Source of the DNA: Candidatus Peregrinibacteria bacterium RIFOXYB2_FULL_33_20
GTDB lineage: Bacteria > Patescibacteriota > Gracilibacteria > UBA1369 > GWF2-33-10
Reading direction: 5' to 3'
NCBI GenBank assembly: GCA_001788835.1
Contig: MFXK01000013.1
Span: forward strand, 18,922-82,921
Length of the DNA: 64,000 bases
The notes under the pieces were generated by a model. That model saw nothing but the letters and a program-made list of their open reading frames with translations. It was not told the DNA's origin and ran no database searches. Shown here piece after piece: positions 1 through 8,388 of the stretch. Every line of letters starts with the position of its first letter. Position 1 is the stretch's first letter. Both the position numbers and the translations under genes were made by a program.

Positions 1-303
1 ACGTGCTACAATGGCCAGTACAGAGGGTAGCAATATGGTAACATGGAGCCAATCCCTAAAACTGGTCAAAGTTCGGATTGAGGGCTGCAACTCGCCCTCA
101 TGAAGCTGGAATCGCTAGTAACCGTAAGTCAGCCATATTACGGTGAATCCGTTCCTGGGCCTTGTACTCACCGCCCGTCAAGTCATGAAAGGTGGAAGCA
201 CCCGAAGCCCCCGCAATTTGCGGGGTCCACGGTGAAATCACTGATTGGGACTAAGTCGTAACAAGGTATCTGTAGGAGAACCTGCGGATGGAACATTCCC
301 TTA
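1..303 (+). rRNA. rrs: 16S ribosomal RNA, 3' end (partial)
   Basis: The window opens inside a 16S gene. The conserved stretches GCTACAATGG, GGAATCGCTAGTAA, TGTACTCACCGCCCGTC and AAGTCGTAACAAGGTA appear in the expected order, followed by the helix 45 region (GTAGGAGAACCTGCGG). The end is odd. Where most bacteria have TGGATCACCTCCTTA, this gene reads TGGAACATTCCCTTA, so the CCUCC anti-Shine-Dalgarno core is replaced by UUCCC. The 3' end is placed at 303 by alignment to the usual UUA terminus and is approximate. No 23S, 5S or tRNA gene follows; the next gene is protein-coding on the other strand, so the rRNA genes appear unlinked. Confidence 0.97.
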
Positions 304-325
304 TAGGGGAATATTTGCTGCGAGT

Positions 326-449
326 TCTTATAGCTCATTTCTGGTTGTTGGTTCGTGGATGAACTTTGAGGTGGTAGACTAGCTATATGCTAGAAATACT
401 GCTCTCAATAGTGAGTTTTCGAGTCAATAACTAGAAATGAGCTATAAGA
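326..449 (+). ncRNA. Strongly structured RNA candidate downstream of 16S
   Basis: Positions 326-355 pair with 420-449 in a 30-bp uninterrupted helix with G-U wobbles (for example CTTATAGCTCATTTCT with AGAAATGAGCTATAAG). Inside are two small hairpins, CTAGC-TATAT-GCTAG (379-393) and CTCA-ATAG-TGAG (404-415), giving a three-way junction. All deviations from perfect complementarity in the outer helix are wobbles, which favours selection on RNA. It could be an rRNA processing stem whose 23S has been lost or moved, a stand-alone small RNA, or a mobile palindrome. The strand is assumed from 16S transcription. The remaining bases up to 562 hold nothing I recognise. Confidence 0.45.
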
Positions 450-562
450 CACATCGTCAGCTACCGAGTAAGAATATGCAAATGTTCTTAGTAACAAAAT
501 TTTTCAGGAATACGATTCTCTATTACATTCGGGGTGTTAAGGAAATTTTAATCTGTGTTAGT

Positions 563-2320
563 TTAATATATATCTTCTAAATAGCACATTTCACAGTAAA
601 CTAGCTCTTCCCTTTCAGGTGAGTATGTAGAAAAAATTTCCTTTTCGCATTTTATACATTTCCTTCTCCAAAGTTTCCTTGGATTTCGAAGTGATATTCG
701 ATCCAAATATCTTTGATCTGGATGTTTTCTTGGAATTGGCAAATTCATTTTTCTGTAAAAATCTAGTTCAGATTTTATAATTTTAAATGGATGATTCGTA
801 GAAATATGTGAATCGCATATTTCTACAGGTAAAATCGCCCAATTTAAAATATCATCTGGGATCTCATTTATTGTTTCTGGCAATAAATTTGCAGGGATTG
901 TTTTTTCAACGTGAGGAAATTCTGGTTCATAATCAGACCATGTAAAAACATGATTAATCGCGTTTTTATGATTTAAAGGATAATATTCTGGTGCTCTTGA
1001 TTGATTATATGCAAACGGAGAAAAATTAATTGGGAAAAACTCACCCCATTGCGCTAAAGCTTCGTGGGGTACAGCCCCATTTTGTCTATCCTCCGAAGCT
1101 TTAGCGTAGGAGGACATGTGTTCAATGATTTTTGGAACTAATATGTTGTATTCTTCTTTTGAATATTGTTTATTCAAAATGCAATATTGTTTTTGATTTA
1201 AACCTGCACAGCCAAAACAATTATTACAGTTTTGCGTACAATCACAGTAAATTGAATTTCTATTATCATATGTGAAATGGCAAAATAGACAGTTATATCC
1301 ATTGCTTATTGCATGACATTCACACATTAATTCAGCCCATCCAACATGATAAACATCCATACAATCTTTTGTGTCTATTGCATCTATACAATATTTGCAG
1401 TCTTCCATGTTTATACAATCAAAGCAGGAATTGCAGTTTTTGGTATAAAATAGTAAATCGCCAGAAGAATCAATTGCTTGAATTGAATATGTGGCTTGAT
1501 GAATTGCGATGGTTTTTTTTGACTTAATATATTCAAGCTTAAATTTTTCTATTTCAGAATATCTGAATTGCAAAATTTTATTTATTTCTATTTCATAATC
1601 TTTTTTTGAATATTGTTTGTTTCGAATACAGTATTCTTTATTTCTTAAATTCCAGCACATGAAACAATTTTTACAATTTATACAATCATAACAAAACCAA
1701 ACATTTTGGCATCGTTTTATGAATTCACAGTAAAATGTCATGTAGCTTCCCCAAGCATAATAAGTTTCATAACAAAGTTCTGATCCTTCGTTTAAATAAG
1801 AAGAATCAACACAATCTTTGCAATTTTTAATAACCCAATCAGAATAAAATATATTTTCTGAGTCAAAGGTGACTGATGACATATAACAATTTTTGTTTTT
1901 ACCAGAATGATTTGTGAATATTGAATTTTCACTGTGTTTGTTGACTAATGCAACTCTCGGTACTTGTAATTGTAACTCTCTAAATTGATCAAAAAATGAC
2001 CTGCTGAAGTCAAAATCTCTACCATATTTCATTGCGTCCCATTTGTCAGACCACCAAATTTCCTGTTCATATATTTTGAAAGGAGAATCTGGTGGATACA
2101 TTGAAATTATATTTTTTCCTGTAAAATCACTTTTTCTTTTATACATAAAACGTTCATTTCTATAAGCAAGTCTTCTTTGTTGTCTGCAATTAAAGCAAAG
2201 ATTTGGTGGTGGAATTAAATATTTTTTCCCATTAAAAACGGGAGATAGTTTTTCATAAAATTTTAAATCTTCTGATGTTATTTCAAAATTTTGACAACAT
2301 TGTTTACAAATTTTTTGCAT
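563..2320 (-). CDS. Cysteine-rich zinc-ribbon protein of CPR type, function unknown
   Basis: This 585-aa protein has a zinc-ribbon-like pair of Cys clusters at each end (CKQCCQ...CFNC near residues 5-43; CIKCEKE...CEMC at the C-terminus). Between them are many CxxC and CxNC pairs, such as CYDCINCKNCFMC. A segment with NKQYSK follows each of two Cys-rich blocks, which indicates an internal duplication. No signal peptide or membrane segment is visible. I know this architecture as a recurrent uncharacterised protein of CPR genomes. Multiple structural zinc sites and nucleic-acid or protein binding are plausible but inferred. Around residues 400-425 the reading frame runs through a palindromic repeat (SSYAKASEDR...) that looks like an insertion. 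Confidence 0.85.
   Translation of the reverse strand: MQKICKQCCQNFEITSEDLKFYEKLSPVFNGKKYLIPPPNLCFNCRQQRRLAYRNERFMYKRKSDFTGKNIISMYPPDSPFKIYEQEIWWSDKWDAMKYGRDFDFSRSFFDQFRELQLQVPRVALVNKHSENSIFTNHSGKNKNCYMSSVTFDSENIFYSDWVIKNCKDCVDSSYLNEGSELCYETYYAWGSYMTFYCEFIKRCQNVWFCYDCINCKNCFMCWNLRNKEYCIRNKQYSKKDYEIEINKILQFRYSEIEKFKLEYIKSKKTIAIHQATYSIQAIDSSGDLLFYTKNCNSCFDCINMEDCKYCIDAIDTKDCMDVYHVGWAELMCECHAISNGYNCLFCHFTYDNRNSIYCDCTQNCNNCFGCAGLNQKQYCILNKQYSKEEYNILVPKIIEHMSSYAKASEDRQNGAVPHEALAQWGEFFPINFSPFAYNQSRAPEYYPLNHKNAINHVFTWSDYEPEFPHVEKTIPANLLPETINEIPDDILNWAILPVEICDSHISTNHPFKIIKSELDFYRKMNLPIPRKHPDQRYLDRISLRNPRKLWRRKCIKCEKEIFSTYSPEREELVYCEMCYLEDIY
1039..1120. repeat. Palindromic repeat inserted in the zinc-ribbon gene
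   Basis: Two inverted 13-bp arms, CGCTAAAGCTTCG and CGAAGCTTTAGCG, enclose a smaller hairpin (TGGGG-TACAG-CCCCA). The 18-mer CGCTAAAGCTTCGGAGGA recurs on the other strand inside cysS near 8793-8810, so this is a dispersed element. It is read in frame as the AKASED peptide on the minus strand. Confidence 0.75.
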
Positions 2321-2479
2321 AAATTTTTAATTATTTAATTGGATCAAATTATAATTTTTTTTAAAAAACTGTCTAGATTCTTGCGAATAGTAGTTTTTAT
2401 ATGTTAATTTATATTGCTTCTATATTCATTTTTTGGTATATTTAAAGTGTTGATAATTTAAGTCAACTCATTTTATATT

Positions 2480-3238
2480 ATGAATCAAAAATTTCTAGAA
2501 AAACTTGGCATGACAAAAAAAGAAGTAGTTTTATATTTAAAATTGTTGGAATTTGGTGAAGCAAGGGTGAATAATCTTGCAAAAGCAATCGATGAGAATA
2601 GAACTTCAACTTATAGTTTACTTAATTCAATGTTGAAAAAAGGATTTGTTAATTTTTATGAAAAAAGAAATATAAAAATATTTTCAGCAACAAATCCACA
2701 AATTTTAATTGGTCATTTTGTTGATGATGGAAAAATTCTTAAAAGTTTTTTACCAGAACTTCTCGCTATCACAAATAAGTATGCGCAAAAACCAAAAATT
2801 ACTTTTTATGAAGGGGTTGAAGGTATTAAACAAATAGGGGAGATGCTTTTGGAAATTCCAGGATCAACAAGATATAGTTTTATGGGGTTTGATAAAAATA
2901 CAATTCATCCTGAAGTTAATAAATATTATGAAGAAGACTTTTTAAATCGTCGTATCGCAAGAGGCATTAAATATATTGGTATTGTTACAGGATCTTTGCC
3001 AATGGCGACACAGTATTCTCATGATGATAAATCACATTTGCGTGAACTGAAATATATTGATGCTAAAATTTTTCCAATTCAGATTCATATAGATATTTTT
3101 GAAAAAAATAAAGTGGCTATTTATTCATATCACAAAGATGATTTGGTTGGAGTTGTTATTGAGCATGAACATTTTTATATAACTATGAAAACCGTTTTTA
3201 AATTAGCCTGGGCAGGGGTTGATTCTTTTAGAAAGTAA
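2480..3238 (+). CDS. TrmB-family transcriptional regulator
   Basis: This 252-aa protein begins with a winged helix of TrmB type: LGMTKKEVVLYLKLLEFGEA..., then a recognition helix (ENRTSTYSLLNSMLKKGFV) and a wing ending in FSATNP at residues 1-75. A C-terminal effector-type domain follows (ITFYEGVEGIKQIGEMLLE and beyond) of the kind found in TrmB-like regulators. It probably represses or activates sugar or envelope genes in response to a small ligand, but the target cannot be read from the sequence. The start is preceded by AT-rich sequence without a Shine-Dalgarno. The small zinc-ribbon gene follows after 46 bp on the same strand. Confidence 0.85.
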   Translation: MNQKFLEKLGMTKKEVVLYLKLLEFGEARVNNLAKAIDENRTSTYSLLNSMLKKGFVNFYEKRNIKIFSATNPQILIGHFVDDGKILKSFLPELLAITNKYAQKPKITFYEGVEGIKQIGEMLLEIPGSTRYSFMGFDKNTIHPEVNKYYEEDFLNRRIARGIKYIGIVTGSLPMATQYSHDDKSHLRELKYIDAKIFPIQIHIDIFEKNKVAIYSYHKDDLVGVVIEHEHFYITMKTVFKLAWAGVDSFRK

Positions 3239-3284
3239 ATTTAAAATTATTTTGTGTAAAATTTTCAAACAATAATTTTTTTTT

Positions 3285-3590
3285 ATGACACAATGTATTG
3301 CGTGTAGTATGCCGATGGTAAACAAAGAGGATTTTGGCTGTGGAAACGAAAAAGCTTTAACTTGTATTCATTGCACAAAGGCGGATGGTACTGTGAAAAG
3401 CTGTGAAGAGATTTTTGAAGGAGGGGTACGGTTTTTTATGAGTGCAACATCTGCATCAAGATTGGAAGCCGAAAAATTAACTCGCAAAAACATGAAAAAT
3501 TTATCTTACTGGCAAGATAAAAAATGTTCATGTTTGGATGGGGAAGTGGCAACAGATAAAGAGTTTGGAGAGGCTATGGGGAGGTTATAG
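3285..3590 (+). CDS. Small zinc-ribbon domain protein
   Basis: A 101-aa protein with the pattern CIACSMPM...FGCG...LTCIHCTKADGTVKSCEEIFEG, which matches the putative zinc-ribbon family (Pfam PF12674 as I recall it) in both spacing and the conserved TKADG-K motif. Four or more Cys residues in the first 60 positions probably bind one zinc. The later part (ASRLEAEKLTRKNMKNLSYW) is helical. The family's function is unknown; some members accompany transcription regulators, and here it follows a TrmB regulator, with which it may be co-transcribed. Confidence 0.75.
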   Translation: MTQCIACSMPMVNKEDFGCGNEKALTCIHCTKADGTVKSCEEIFEGGVRFFMSATSASRLEAEKLTRKNMKNLSYWQDKKCSCLDGEVATDKEFGEAMGRL

Positions 3591-3661
3591 ACATATATGT
3601 TTTGATTTTTGCTTTATTTTTATAAAAATATTATAATTTATTTAGATTTATTTTTAGTTTC

Positions 3662-3831
3662 ATGCAAACAAAATTATTAAATTATAGAATAATAGTTAGT
3701 CCAGATATTGAGACTGGTTCAGGTAAAAGGGGGTATACAGCTTTTTGCCCTACTTTGGGTGTGGTTGATGATTTAGAGCAATCCTAAAACAAATCGATCT
3801 TTCTGTTGAAGAATTTTTGAAGATTTATTGA
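3662..3831 (+). pseudogene. HicB-like antitoxin, frameshifted remnant
   Basis: The first 41 codons give MQTKLLNYRIIVSPDIETGS...YTAFCPTLGVVDD, the typical HicB beta-strand start. They run into a stop at 3785-3787. In the +1-shifted frame the expected helix continues as AILKQIDLSVEEFLKIY and stops at 3829-3831. The gene looks like a HicB antitoxin that lost about one or two bases and a GDT-type turn near 3770-3778. No HicA-like toxin is visible nearby. The region 3591-3960 otherwise holds only this remnant and the promoter of the sigma gene. Confidence 0.6.
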
Positions 3832-3906
3832 AAATTTTCAGTTTTTTATGTATGTAACATTGAAGAGGTTAAAAATATATTCTTTGGTTAATGATTTCTA
3901 TCGGAT

Positions 3907-3934
3907 TTGACATCATGTCAATGAGTTGTAATAC
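3907..3934 (+). promoter_or_regulatory. Promoter of the sigma-factor gene with palindrome over -35
   Basis: TTGACA (3907-3912), a 16-bp spacer and TAATAC (3929-3934) form a good sigma-70 promoter, giving a leader of about 20 nt before the ATG at 3961. The -35 lies inside a perfect palindrome, TTGACAT-C-ATGTCAA (3907-3921), which could be an operator. Confidence 0.65.
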
Positions 3935-3960
3935 TGTAAATAGTTTTTGATATTTATAGT

Positions 3961-6216
3961 ATGAGTATATCGAATGCTCAATCAGAAGGATTAGAAACAA
4001 AAGTAAGAATAACAACTTTTATTGAGGATAATTCATATTATTTTTCATGGCTTAATACTGATAGAACAGGTGTAAGAAGAAAAGTTTTGATGACAATAGC
4101 AGCAGCAAGTGATCAAGGTTGTATAACATTGAATGCATTATCACAACGATCAGATATATCTTTACGAGATATTAATTTAGCAGTTGATGATATTAGAGAT
4201 TCCCTTCGAAAAACATTTGATGGTGATGGTAGAACATGGGACATGCCTTTTTTAAGTTTAGATAAGTCAGGAAATACAGTTATGTTAAAATTAAGTGCTT
4301 GTATGGAAAAACCAGCAATACTTGGAGAAGGAATTGACATAGATACAGCTACAGCAGAATTATCTACTTTTCTTCCATGTATAAGTCATTGTGAAAAAGG
4401 AATGCCATTATCTGAACAAACGTTTCAAATTTTAAATGAGAGGGATAATATTTACATTTTATTAGATGATTTCCATCAACAATTATTTTCTACAGCGCAA
4501 CCATTAATAAGTAATTTAAGAGAAAGAACGTTAGCGGAAAGAGCGTTGCAAATATTACTTTTTTGTCATCAACATAATCCGAAATTGATAATATCTTGTT
4601 CGCAAATGAGACAATTATTGGGAAATATTTCAAGATTAAGTTTTATGACTGCTCTTAAGAATAGACTTAGTAAAAAAACGCAAATTGAAATAAGCCGTCC
4701 TGATCATCAAAGAGGATTATGTTTAGTGGTATTAAGTGTACCACTTGATCGATATCAGGGAATAAGTCATGTTATTATTAATCTTCAAATTGTTCAAGAA
4801 GTAGATTCTTATAAAGTGTCGCCTTTGCCTGCTATTAAAATGCCATTACCAGCTTTACCTGAATTAAGGTTAATACATAATGAATGTGTAATAAGTCCAT
4901 TATTGTCTCCAAAAGGTGATCATGGTTTGCGTCTTGTAAGAGAAGTTGAAGAACTAAAAATGGGAAATTCAGGTCAAATATTTGGTAATACTGTGGAAGC
5001 AAAAGATAGTGTGGCTGAACCAGTCGTAATAAGAAAAATGAGAGGACAAAGAGGACAAAGAGGTTTAGCTCAATCTTCGCTTCCAGCAATAACAAGTGAC
5101 GCTATTCCTGATGTTCAAACTGAAGAACCAAAAGTAGTTGAACCAAAAGTAGTTGAATCAGCAGGTGGGTCAGATTTAATAGATGAAATATTTGATAATG
5201 GGAACGAAGTGATTGATTTTAGTAAAGATTGTGTGCCTGAAATAGTTGTGAATGAAGTTGAATTGCCAGATGATATTGGACCATCAGATGATGATCTTCG
5301 GATATTAGAACAAGAATTAATAGATGAAAAATATAAAAAAAGAAGAGAGCGAACACAAAAAAGACGCAATAAATCAACACCGACTTCTTCTCCTATAGCA
5401 GATGATGCGGTGGATGAATGGTTTACTGATGAAGGGCAAACACGAATTATATTGTCTGCACAGGCTGGTGATGAGCAGGATAAATGGTTATTAATTCGAG
5501 GGGTAGATAAATATGTATGGAAAATAGCTTGTCGTATATCTTGTGGTAATCGTCAAATAGTAGCTGATTTACATCAGGAAGGATTATTGGGTGTATTAAA
5601 AGCTTTGGAAAAATTTGATTTAAATAGAGGGTTTAAGTTTTCTACTTATGCAACATGGTGGATTAGGCAAGTTATGTTGAGAGCTTTGCAAGAAAGATAT
5701 TATTCTGGTGCGGTAAGAAGGCCTTGTTATGTAGAAGAATTGGATTATCAAATACGTCAAATAGAAAGACGTTTGATTGCTCAAGGTATTGATTCGCCTA
5801 CTGATTTAGATATTGCAGAAGCCTCGGATGGAATTTTTACTGAACAGCGTGTACGACAAATAAAGGGTAGTAAGTCGTTATCTGTATCTCTTGATGCATC
5901 AGCTCACAAAGAGACTTCTCGAGGTCCAAATGAGAGGCAATTACATGAAGAAATACCAGGAGATGACGGAAGAAAGGTGGCAGATACTATACAGTTAAGA
6001 AGAGCATTGATGGAAGCAATAATGTTATTACCTAAGAGACAAAAGGAAGTTATAATAGCACTTTATGGTATGGGCAATGAACGATATGGGGAAGGTCAAA
6101 CTTTAGAAAAGATTGGTGAGGGATTGGGGATTACAAGAGAGGCAGTTAGACAAAGAAAAGGAAAAGCCTTGAAACGACTGAGGAAAAAATGCGCACTATT
6201 AAAAGAATATTTGTAG
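3961..6216 (+). CDS. Sigma-70 family factor with a long N-terminal extension
   Basis: The C-terminal 270 residues of this 751-aa protein are a sigma-70 core. Region 2 is LIRGVDKYVWKIACRI...DLHQEGLLGVLKALEKFD with the FKFSTYATWWIRQ signature near residue 560; region 3 follows; region 4 (LPKRQKEVIIALYGMG) ends in a helix-turn-helix (TLEKIGEGLGITREAVRQ) near 715-735. The first 480 residues are unlike primary sigma factors. Two segments look like winged-helix modules (GCITLNALSQRSDISLRDINLAV near 55-80; LLFCHQHNPKLIISCSQMRQLLG near 200). A low-complexity acidic linker follows with a duplicated EPKVV. It may be the housekeeping factor with a lineage-specific N-terminus or an alternative factor; I cannot tell which. 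Confidence 0.85.
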   Translation: MSISNAQSEGLETKVRITTFIEDNSYYFSWLNTDRTGVRRKVLMTIAAASDQGCITLNALSQRSDISLRDINLAVDDIRDSLRKTFDGDGRTWDMPFLSLDKSGNTVMLKLSACMEKPAILGEGIDIDTATAELSTFLPCISHCEKGMPLSEQTFQILNERDNIYILLDDFHQQLFSTAQPLISNLRERTLAERALQILLFCHQHNPKLIISCSQMRQLLGNISRLSFMTALKNRLSKKTQIEISRPDHQRGLCLVVLSVPLDRYQGISHVIINLQIVQEVDSYKVSPLPAIKMPLPALPELRLIHNECVISPLLSPKGDHGLRLVREVEELKMGNSGQIFGNTVEAKDSVAEPVVIRKMRGQRGQRGLAQSSLPAITSDAIPDVQTEEPKVVEPKVVESAGGSDLIDEIFDNGNEVIDFSKDCVPEIVVNEVELPDDIGPSDDDLRILEQELIDEKYKKRRERTQKRRNKSTPTSSPIADDAVDEWFTDEGQTRIILSAQAGDEQDKWLLIRGVDKYVWKIACRISCGNRQIVADLHQEGLLGVLKALEKFDLNRGFKFSTYATWWIRQVMLRALQERYYSGAVRRPCYVEELDYQIRQIERRLIAQGIDSPTDLDIAEASDGIFTEQRVRQIKGSKSLSVSLDASAHKETSRGPNERQLHEEIPGDDGRKVADTIQLRRALMEAIMLLPKRQKEVIIALYGMGNERYGEGQTLEKIGEGLGITREAVRQRKGKALKRLRKKCALLKEYL

Positions 6217-6294
6217 CATGTGGGATTATTCAATTTGAAACTTTAAAATCTAAAGTCTATGCTGTAATTGTTTTATTTTTAAAAACATAAATTT

Positions 6295-7707
6295 ATGTCT
6301 ACAGATTCTACTTTTGATAAATTTAATTGTTGGGCAAGGAATTCTGTGAGTTTGAAATTGTTCACAATTGGGATTTTAATTTTAATACTTTTGATTCCGC
6401 AGGGGATTATTGGGAGTTTGATAAATGAAAGAGAGAATAGAAGTTTTGAAGTAAAATCCGACATAAGTTCTAAATGGGGTGAGAGACAAGTTGTTGGAGG
6501 GCCAGTTTTGACTTTGCCTTTTTATAAATATTTGATTGATGATAAAGGTGTTGTAAAAAAAGAAACTTCTTATGCGCATTTTTTACCTGAAAATTTAAAT
6601 ATAAATGGAGATCTAAATACTGAAACAAGAAGCAGGGGAATTTATGATACAGTTGTTTATAAGACAATTTTGAATTTAAAGGGTGATTTTGCTTATCCAG
6701 ATATTGCCTCGCTAGGATTAAATGAAAATGATGTTTTGTGGGATAAGGCGTATTTGTCTTTTGGAGTGAATGATATGAAAGGTTTGAATAAGGAACCAAC
6801 ATTAAATTTTGATACAGAAACGAATCTTCATTTAAGTTCATCACAAGCAGGGCAAAGTATTTTTAGTTCAGAATTGGTCTATTCATTACCAATAAATATT
6901 AAAGAAACACAAAATAATTTTTATTCATTTTCTTTGAATTTAGATCTTAATGGAAGTGAGGAAATATATTTTATGCCTTTGGGAAGAGAAACTAACGTGT
7001 CTTTACAATCTTCATGGATCAATCCTAGTTTTGATGGATCATTTTTGCCTGATGAAAGGAATATTACAAAAGATGGATTTGATGCGAAATGGAAAGTTTT
7101 GGCTATAAATAGAAATTATCCACAAGCATGGATAAATAATGCTTATAATTTTGACTCTAATTTGCTAGAACCTCAAGAGTCAGATTTCCGATATAATGAT
7201 GGTCCAACAACTGCTATTTTGGACTCTCAAGTGTATGAATTTGGAGTGAAATTTCTGTTGCCAGTGGATATTTATCAGAAAAACGTTCGTTCTGTGAAAT
7301 ATGCAGGGATGGCAATTGCACTTACATTTTTAGCGTTTTTCTTTGCTGAAATATTTAATAAAAAAAGATTTCATCCAATACAATATCTTTTGGTTGGGTT
7401 TGCAGTAAGTATTTTTTATTTACTTTTACTTTCAATTTCAGAACATCTTGAGTTCGGATATGCATATTTGATTTCAACGGTTTCAACAGTGTTTTTGGTC
7501 ACATTGTATGCAAAAGCTGTATTTCAAAATAATAAAGAAAGTTTAGTTTTAGGCGTAATTTTAACTTTGATATATGGATTTTTCTATACACTTCTTCAGT
7601 TACAAGATTATTCACTTCTAATCGGCTCAATCGGAATTTTCTTGATATTGGCGTTGTGTATGTTTATGAGCAGGAAGATTGATTGGTATGGGGTGAAGAT
7701 GAAGTAA
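6295..7707 (+). CDS. CreD-like inner membrane protein
   Basis: A 470-aa membrane protein. One membrane segment near residues 20-42 (LFTIGILILILLIPQGIIGSL) is followed by the CreD signature: VKSDISSKWGERQVVGGPVLTLPF. A large extracytoplasmic beta-rich domain follows to about residue 330. At least four further membrane segments lie at 340-465. Length and topology match the CreD family (Escherichia coli CreD is about 450 aa). The molecular role is not established; it is linked to envelope stress and colicin tolerance in enterobacteria. It lies 78 bp after the sigma gene with no obvious terminator between. Confidence 0.85.
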   Translation: MSTDSTFDKFNCWARNSVSLKLFTIGILILILLIPQGIIGSLINERENRSFEVKSDISSKWGERQVVGGPVLTLPFYKYLIDDKGVVKKETSYAHFLPENLNINGDLNTETRSRGIYDTVVYKTILNLKGDFAYPDIASLGLNENDVLWDKAYLSFGVNDMKGLNKEPTLNFDTETNLHLSSSQAGQSIFSSELVYSLPINIKETQNNFYSFSLNLDLNGSEEIYFMPLGRETNVSLQSSWINPSFDGSFLPDERNITKDGFDAKWKVLAINRNYPQAWINNAYNFDSNLLEPQESDFRYNDGPTTAILDSQVYEFGVKFLLPVDIYQKNVRSVKYAGMAIALTFLAFFFAEIFNKKRFHPIQYLLVGFAVSIFYLLLLSISEHLEFGYAYLISTVSTVFLVTLYAKAVFQNNKESLVLGVILTLIYGFFYTLLQLQDYSLLIGSIGIFLILALCMFMSRKIDWYGVKMK

Positions 7708-7825
7708 AAATAGAATATTAGTGAATAATTTTAATGTTCAGGTTGCATTATCTATTTATCAGTATTTCTGTTAAATTGTAATATTATTTTGGAATATGGT
7801 AAACGAATTTTTACTCGTATTTTGA

Positions 7826-7854
7826 TTGACAGGTTAGCGTGATAATGCTACACT
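7826..7854 (+). promoter_or_regulatory. Promoter of the 158-aa orphan gene
   Basis: TTGACA (7826-7831), a 17-bp spacer and TACACT (7849-7854). The ATG at 7879 would lie about 18 nt after the transcription start. Confidence 0.6.
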
Positions 7855-7878
7855 ATTAAATAATCTAAATTTATAAAT

Positions 7879-8355
7879 ATGGCTCATTTAGTTGCTGAAA
7901 TGTTGGACGTAAATCCTGGAATCACAAGAATATTCCCAGATATTAATAGAATGGTTCCTGCTGAGATAGTGCGGTTGGGTTATGCTCCTGAATTTGAATG
8001 GAAAAAAACACAAGTGCTACCTCAAAATATTGCCGAGGTAAGAATAGCAATTAAATCAGTTGCAGAAAAAATGATTCGAGAGGGGAAATTGATACCTTTT
8101 GATATTGATTTATTTTCTTGTAAACTTGGATGGTTAAGTGGTGTAATTACAGAACATGTTACGACTTCAGAAGAATTAAAACAGTTAGCAACTGATGCTG
8201 GGTTTAAGATAAGTAAGTTTAATTTTGCCCAATCAACAGATAATGTCTGCTTTAGCTTATTAGATTATTGTCGTAGGGAAAGAAATTTAGATTTATTTAA
8301 TGCTTTTTTAATAGGAGTTTTTAACAAACATCCAGCTTTTGTAACATTGCTTTGA
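7879..8355 (+). CDS. Hypothetical protein, 158 aa
   Basis: I do not recognise this family. The protein is soluble-looking and has no signal peptide or membrane helix. A central stretch (AEVRIAIKSVAEKMIREGKLIP) looks helical, and a later part contains three Cys residues without metal-site spacing. It has its own good promoter and normal codon use, and it ends just before the convergent cysS gene, so it is probably a real single-gene unit. Confidence 0.65.
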   Translation: MAHLVAEMLDVNPGITRIFPDINRMVPAEIVRLGYAPEFEWKKTQVLPQNIAEVRIAIKSVAEKMIREGKLIPFDIDLFSCKLGWLSGVITEHVTTSEELKQLATDAGFKISKFNFAQSTDNVCFSLLDYCRRERNLDLFNAFLIGVFNKHPAFVTLL

Positions 8356-8388
8356 AATAAATAAGGATAAGGAATGATAAAAATTAAT

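Noticed and set aside
1309-1527. ORF of 72 aa on the plus strand
   Set aside because: It is antisense within the Cys-rich zinc-ribbon gene and shows no family features; a shadow.
2450-2479. TTGATA ... TATATT as a promoter of the TrmB gene
   Set aside because: The -10-like box touches the start codon, so transcription would begin inside the gene; AT-rich chance match.
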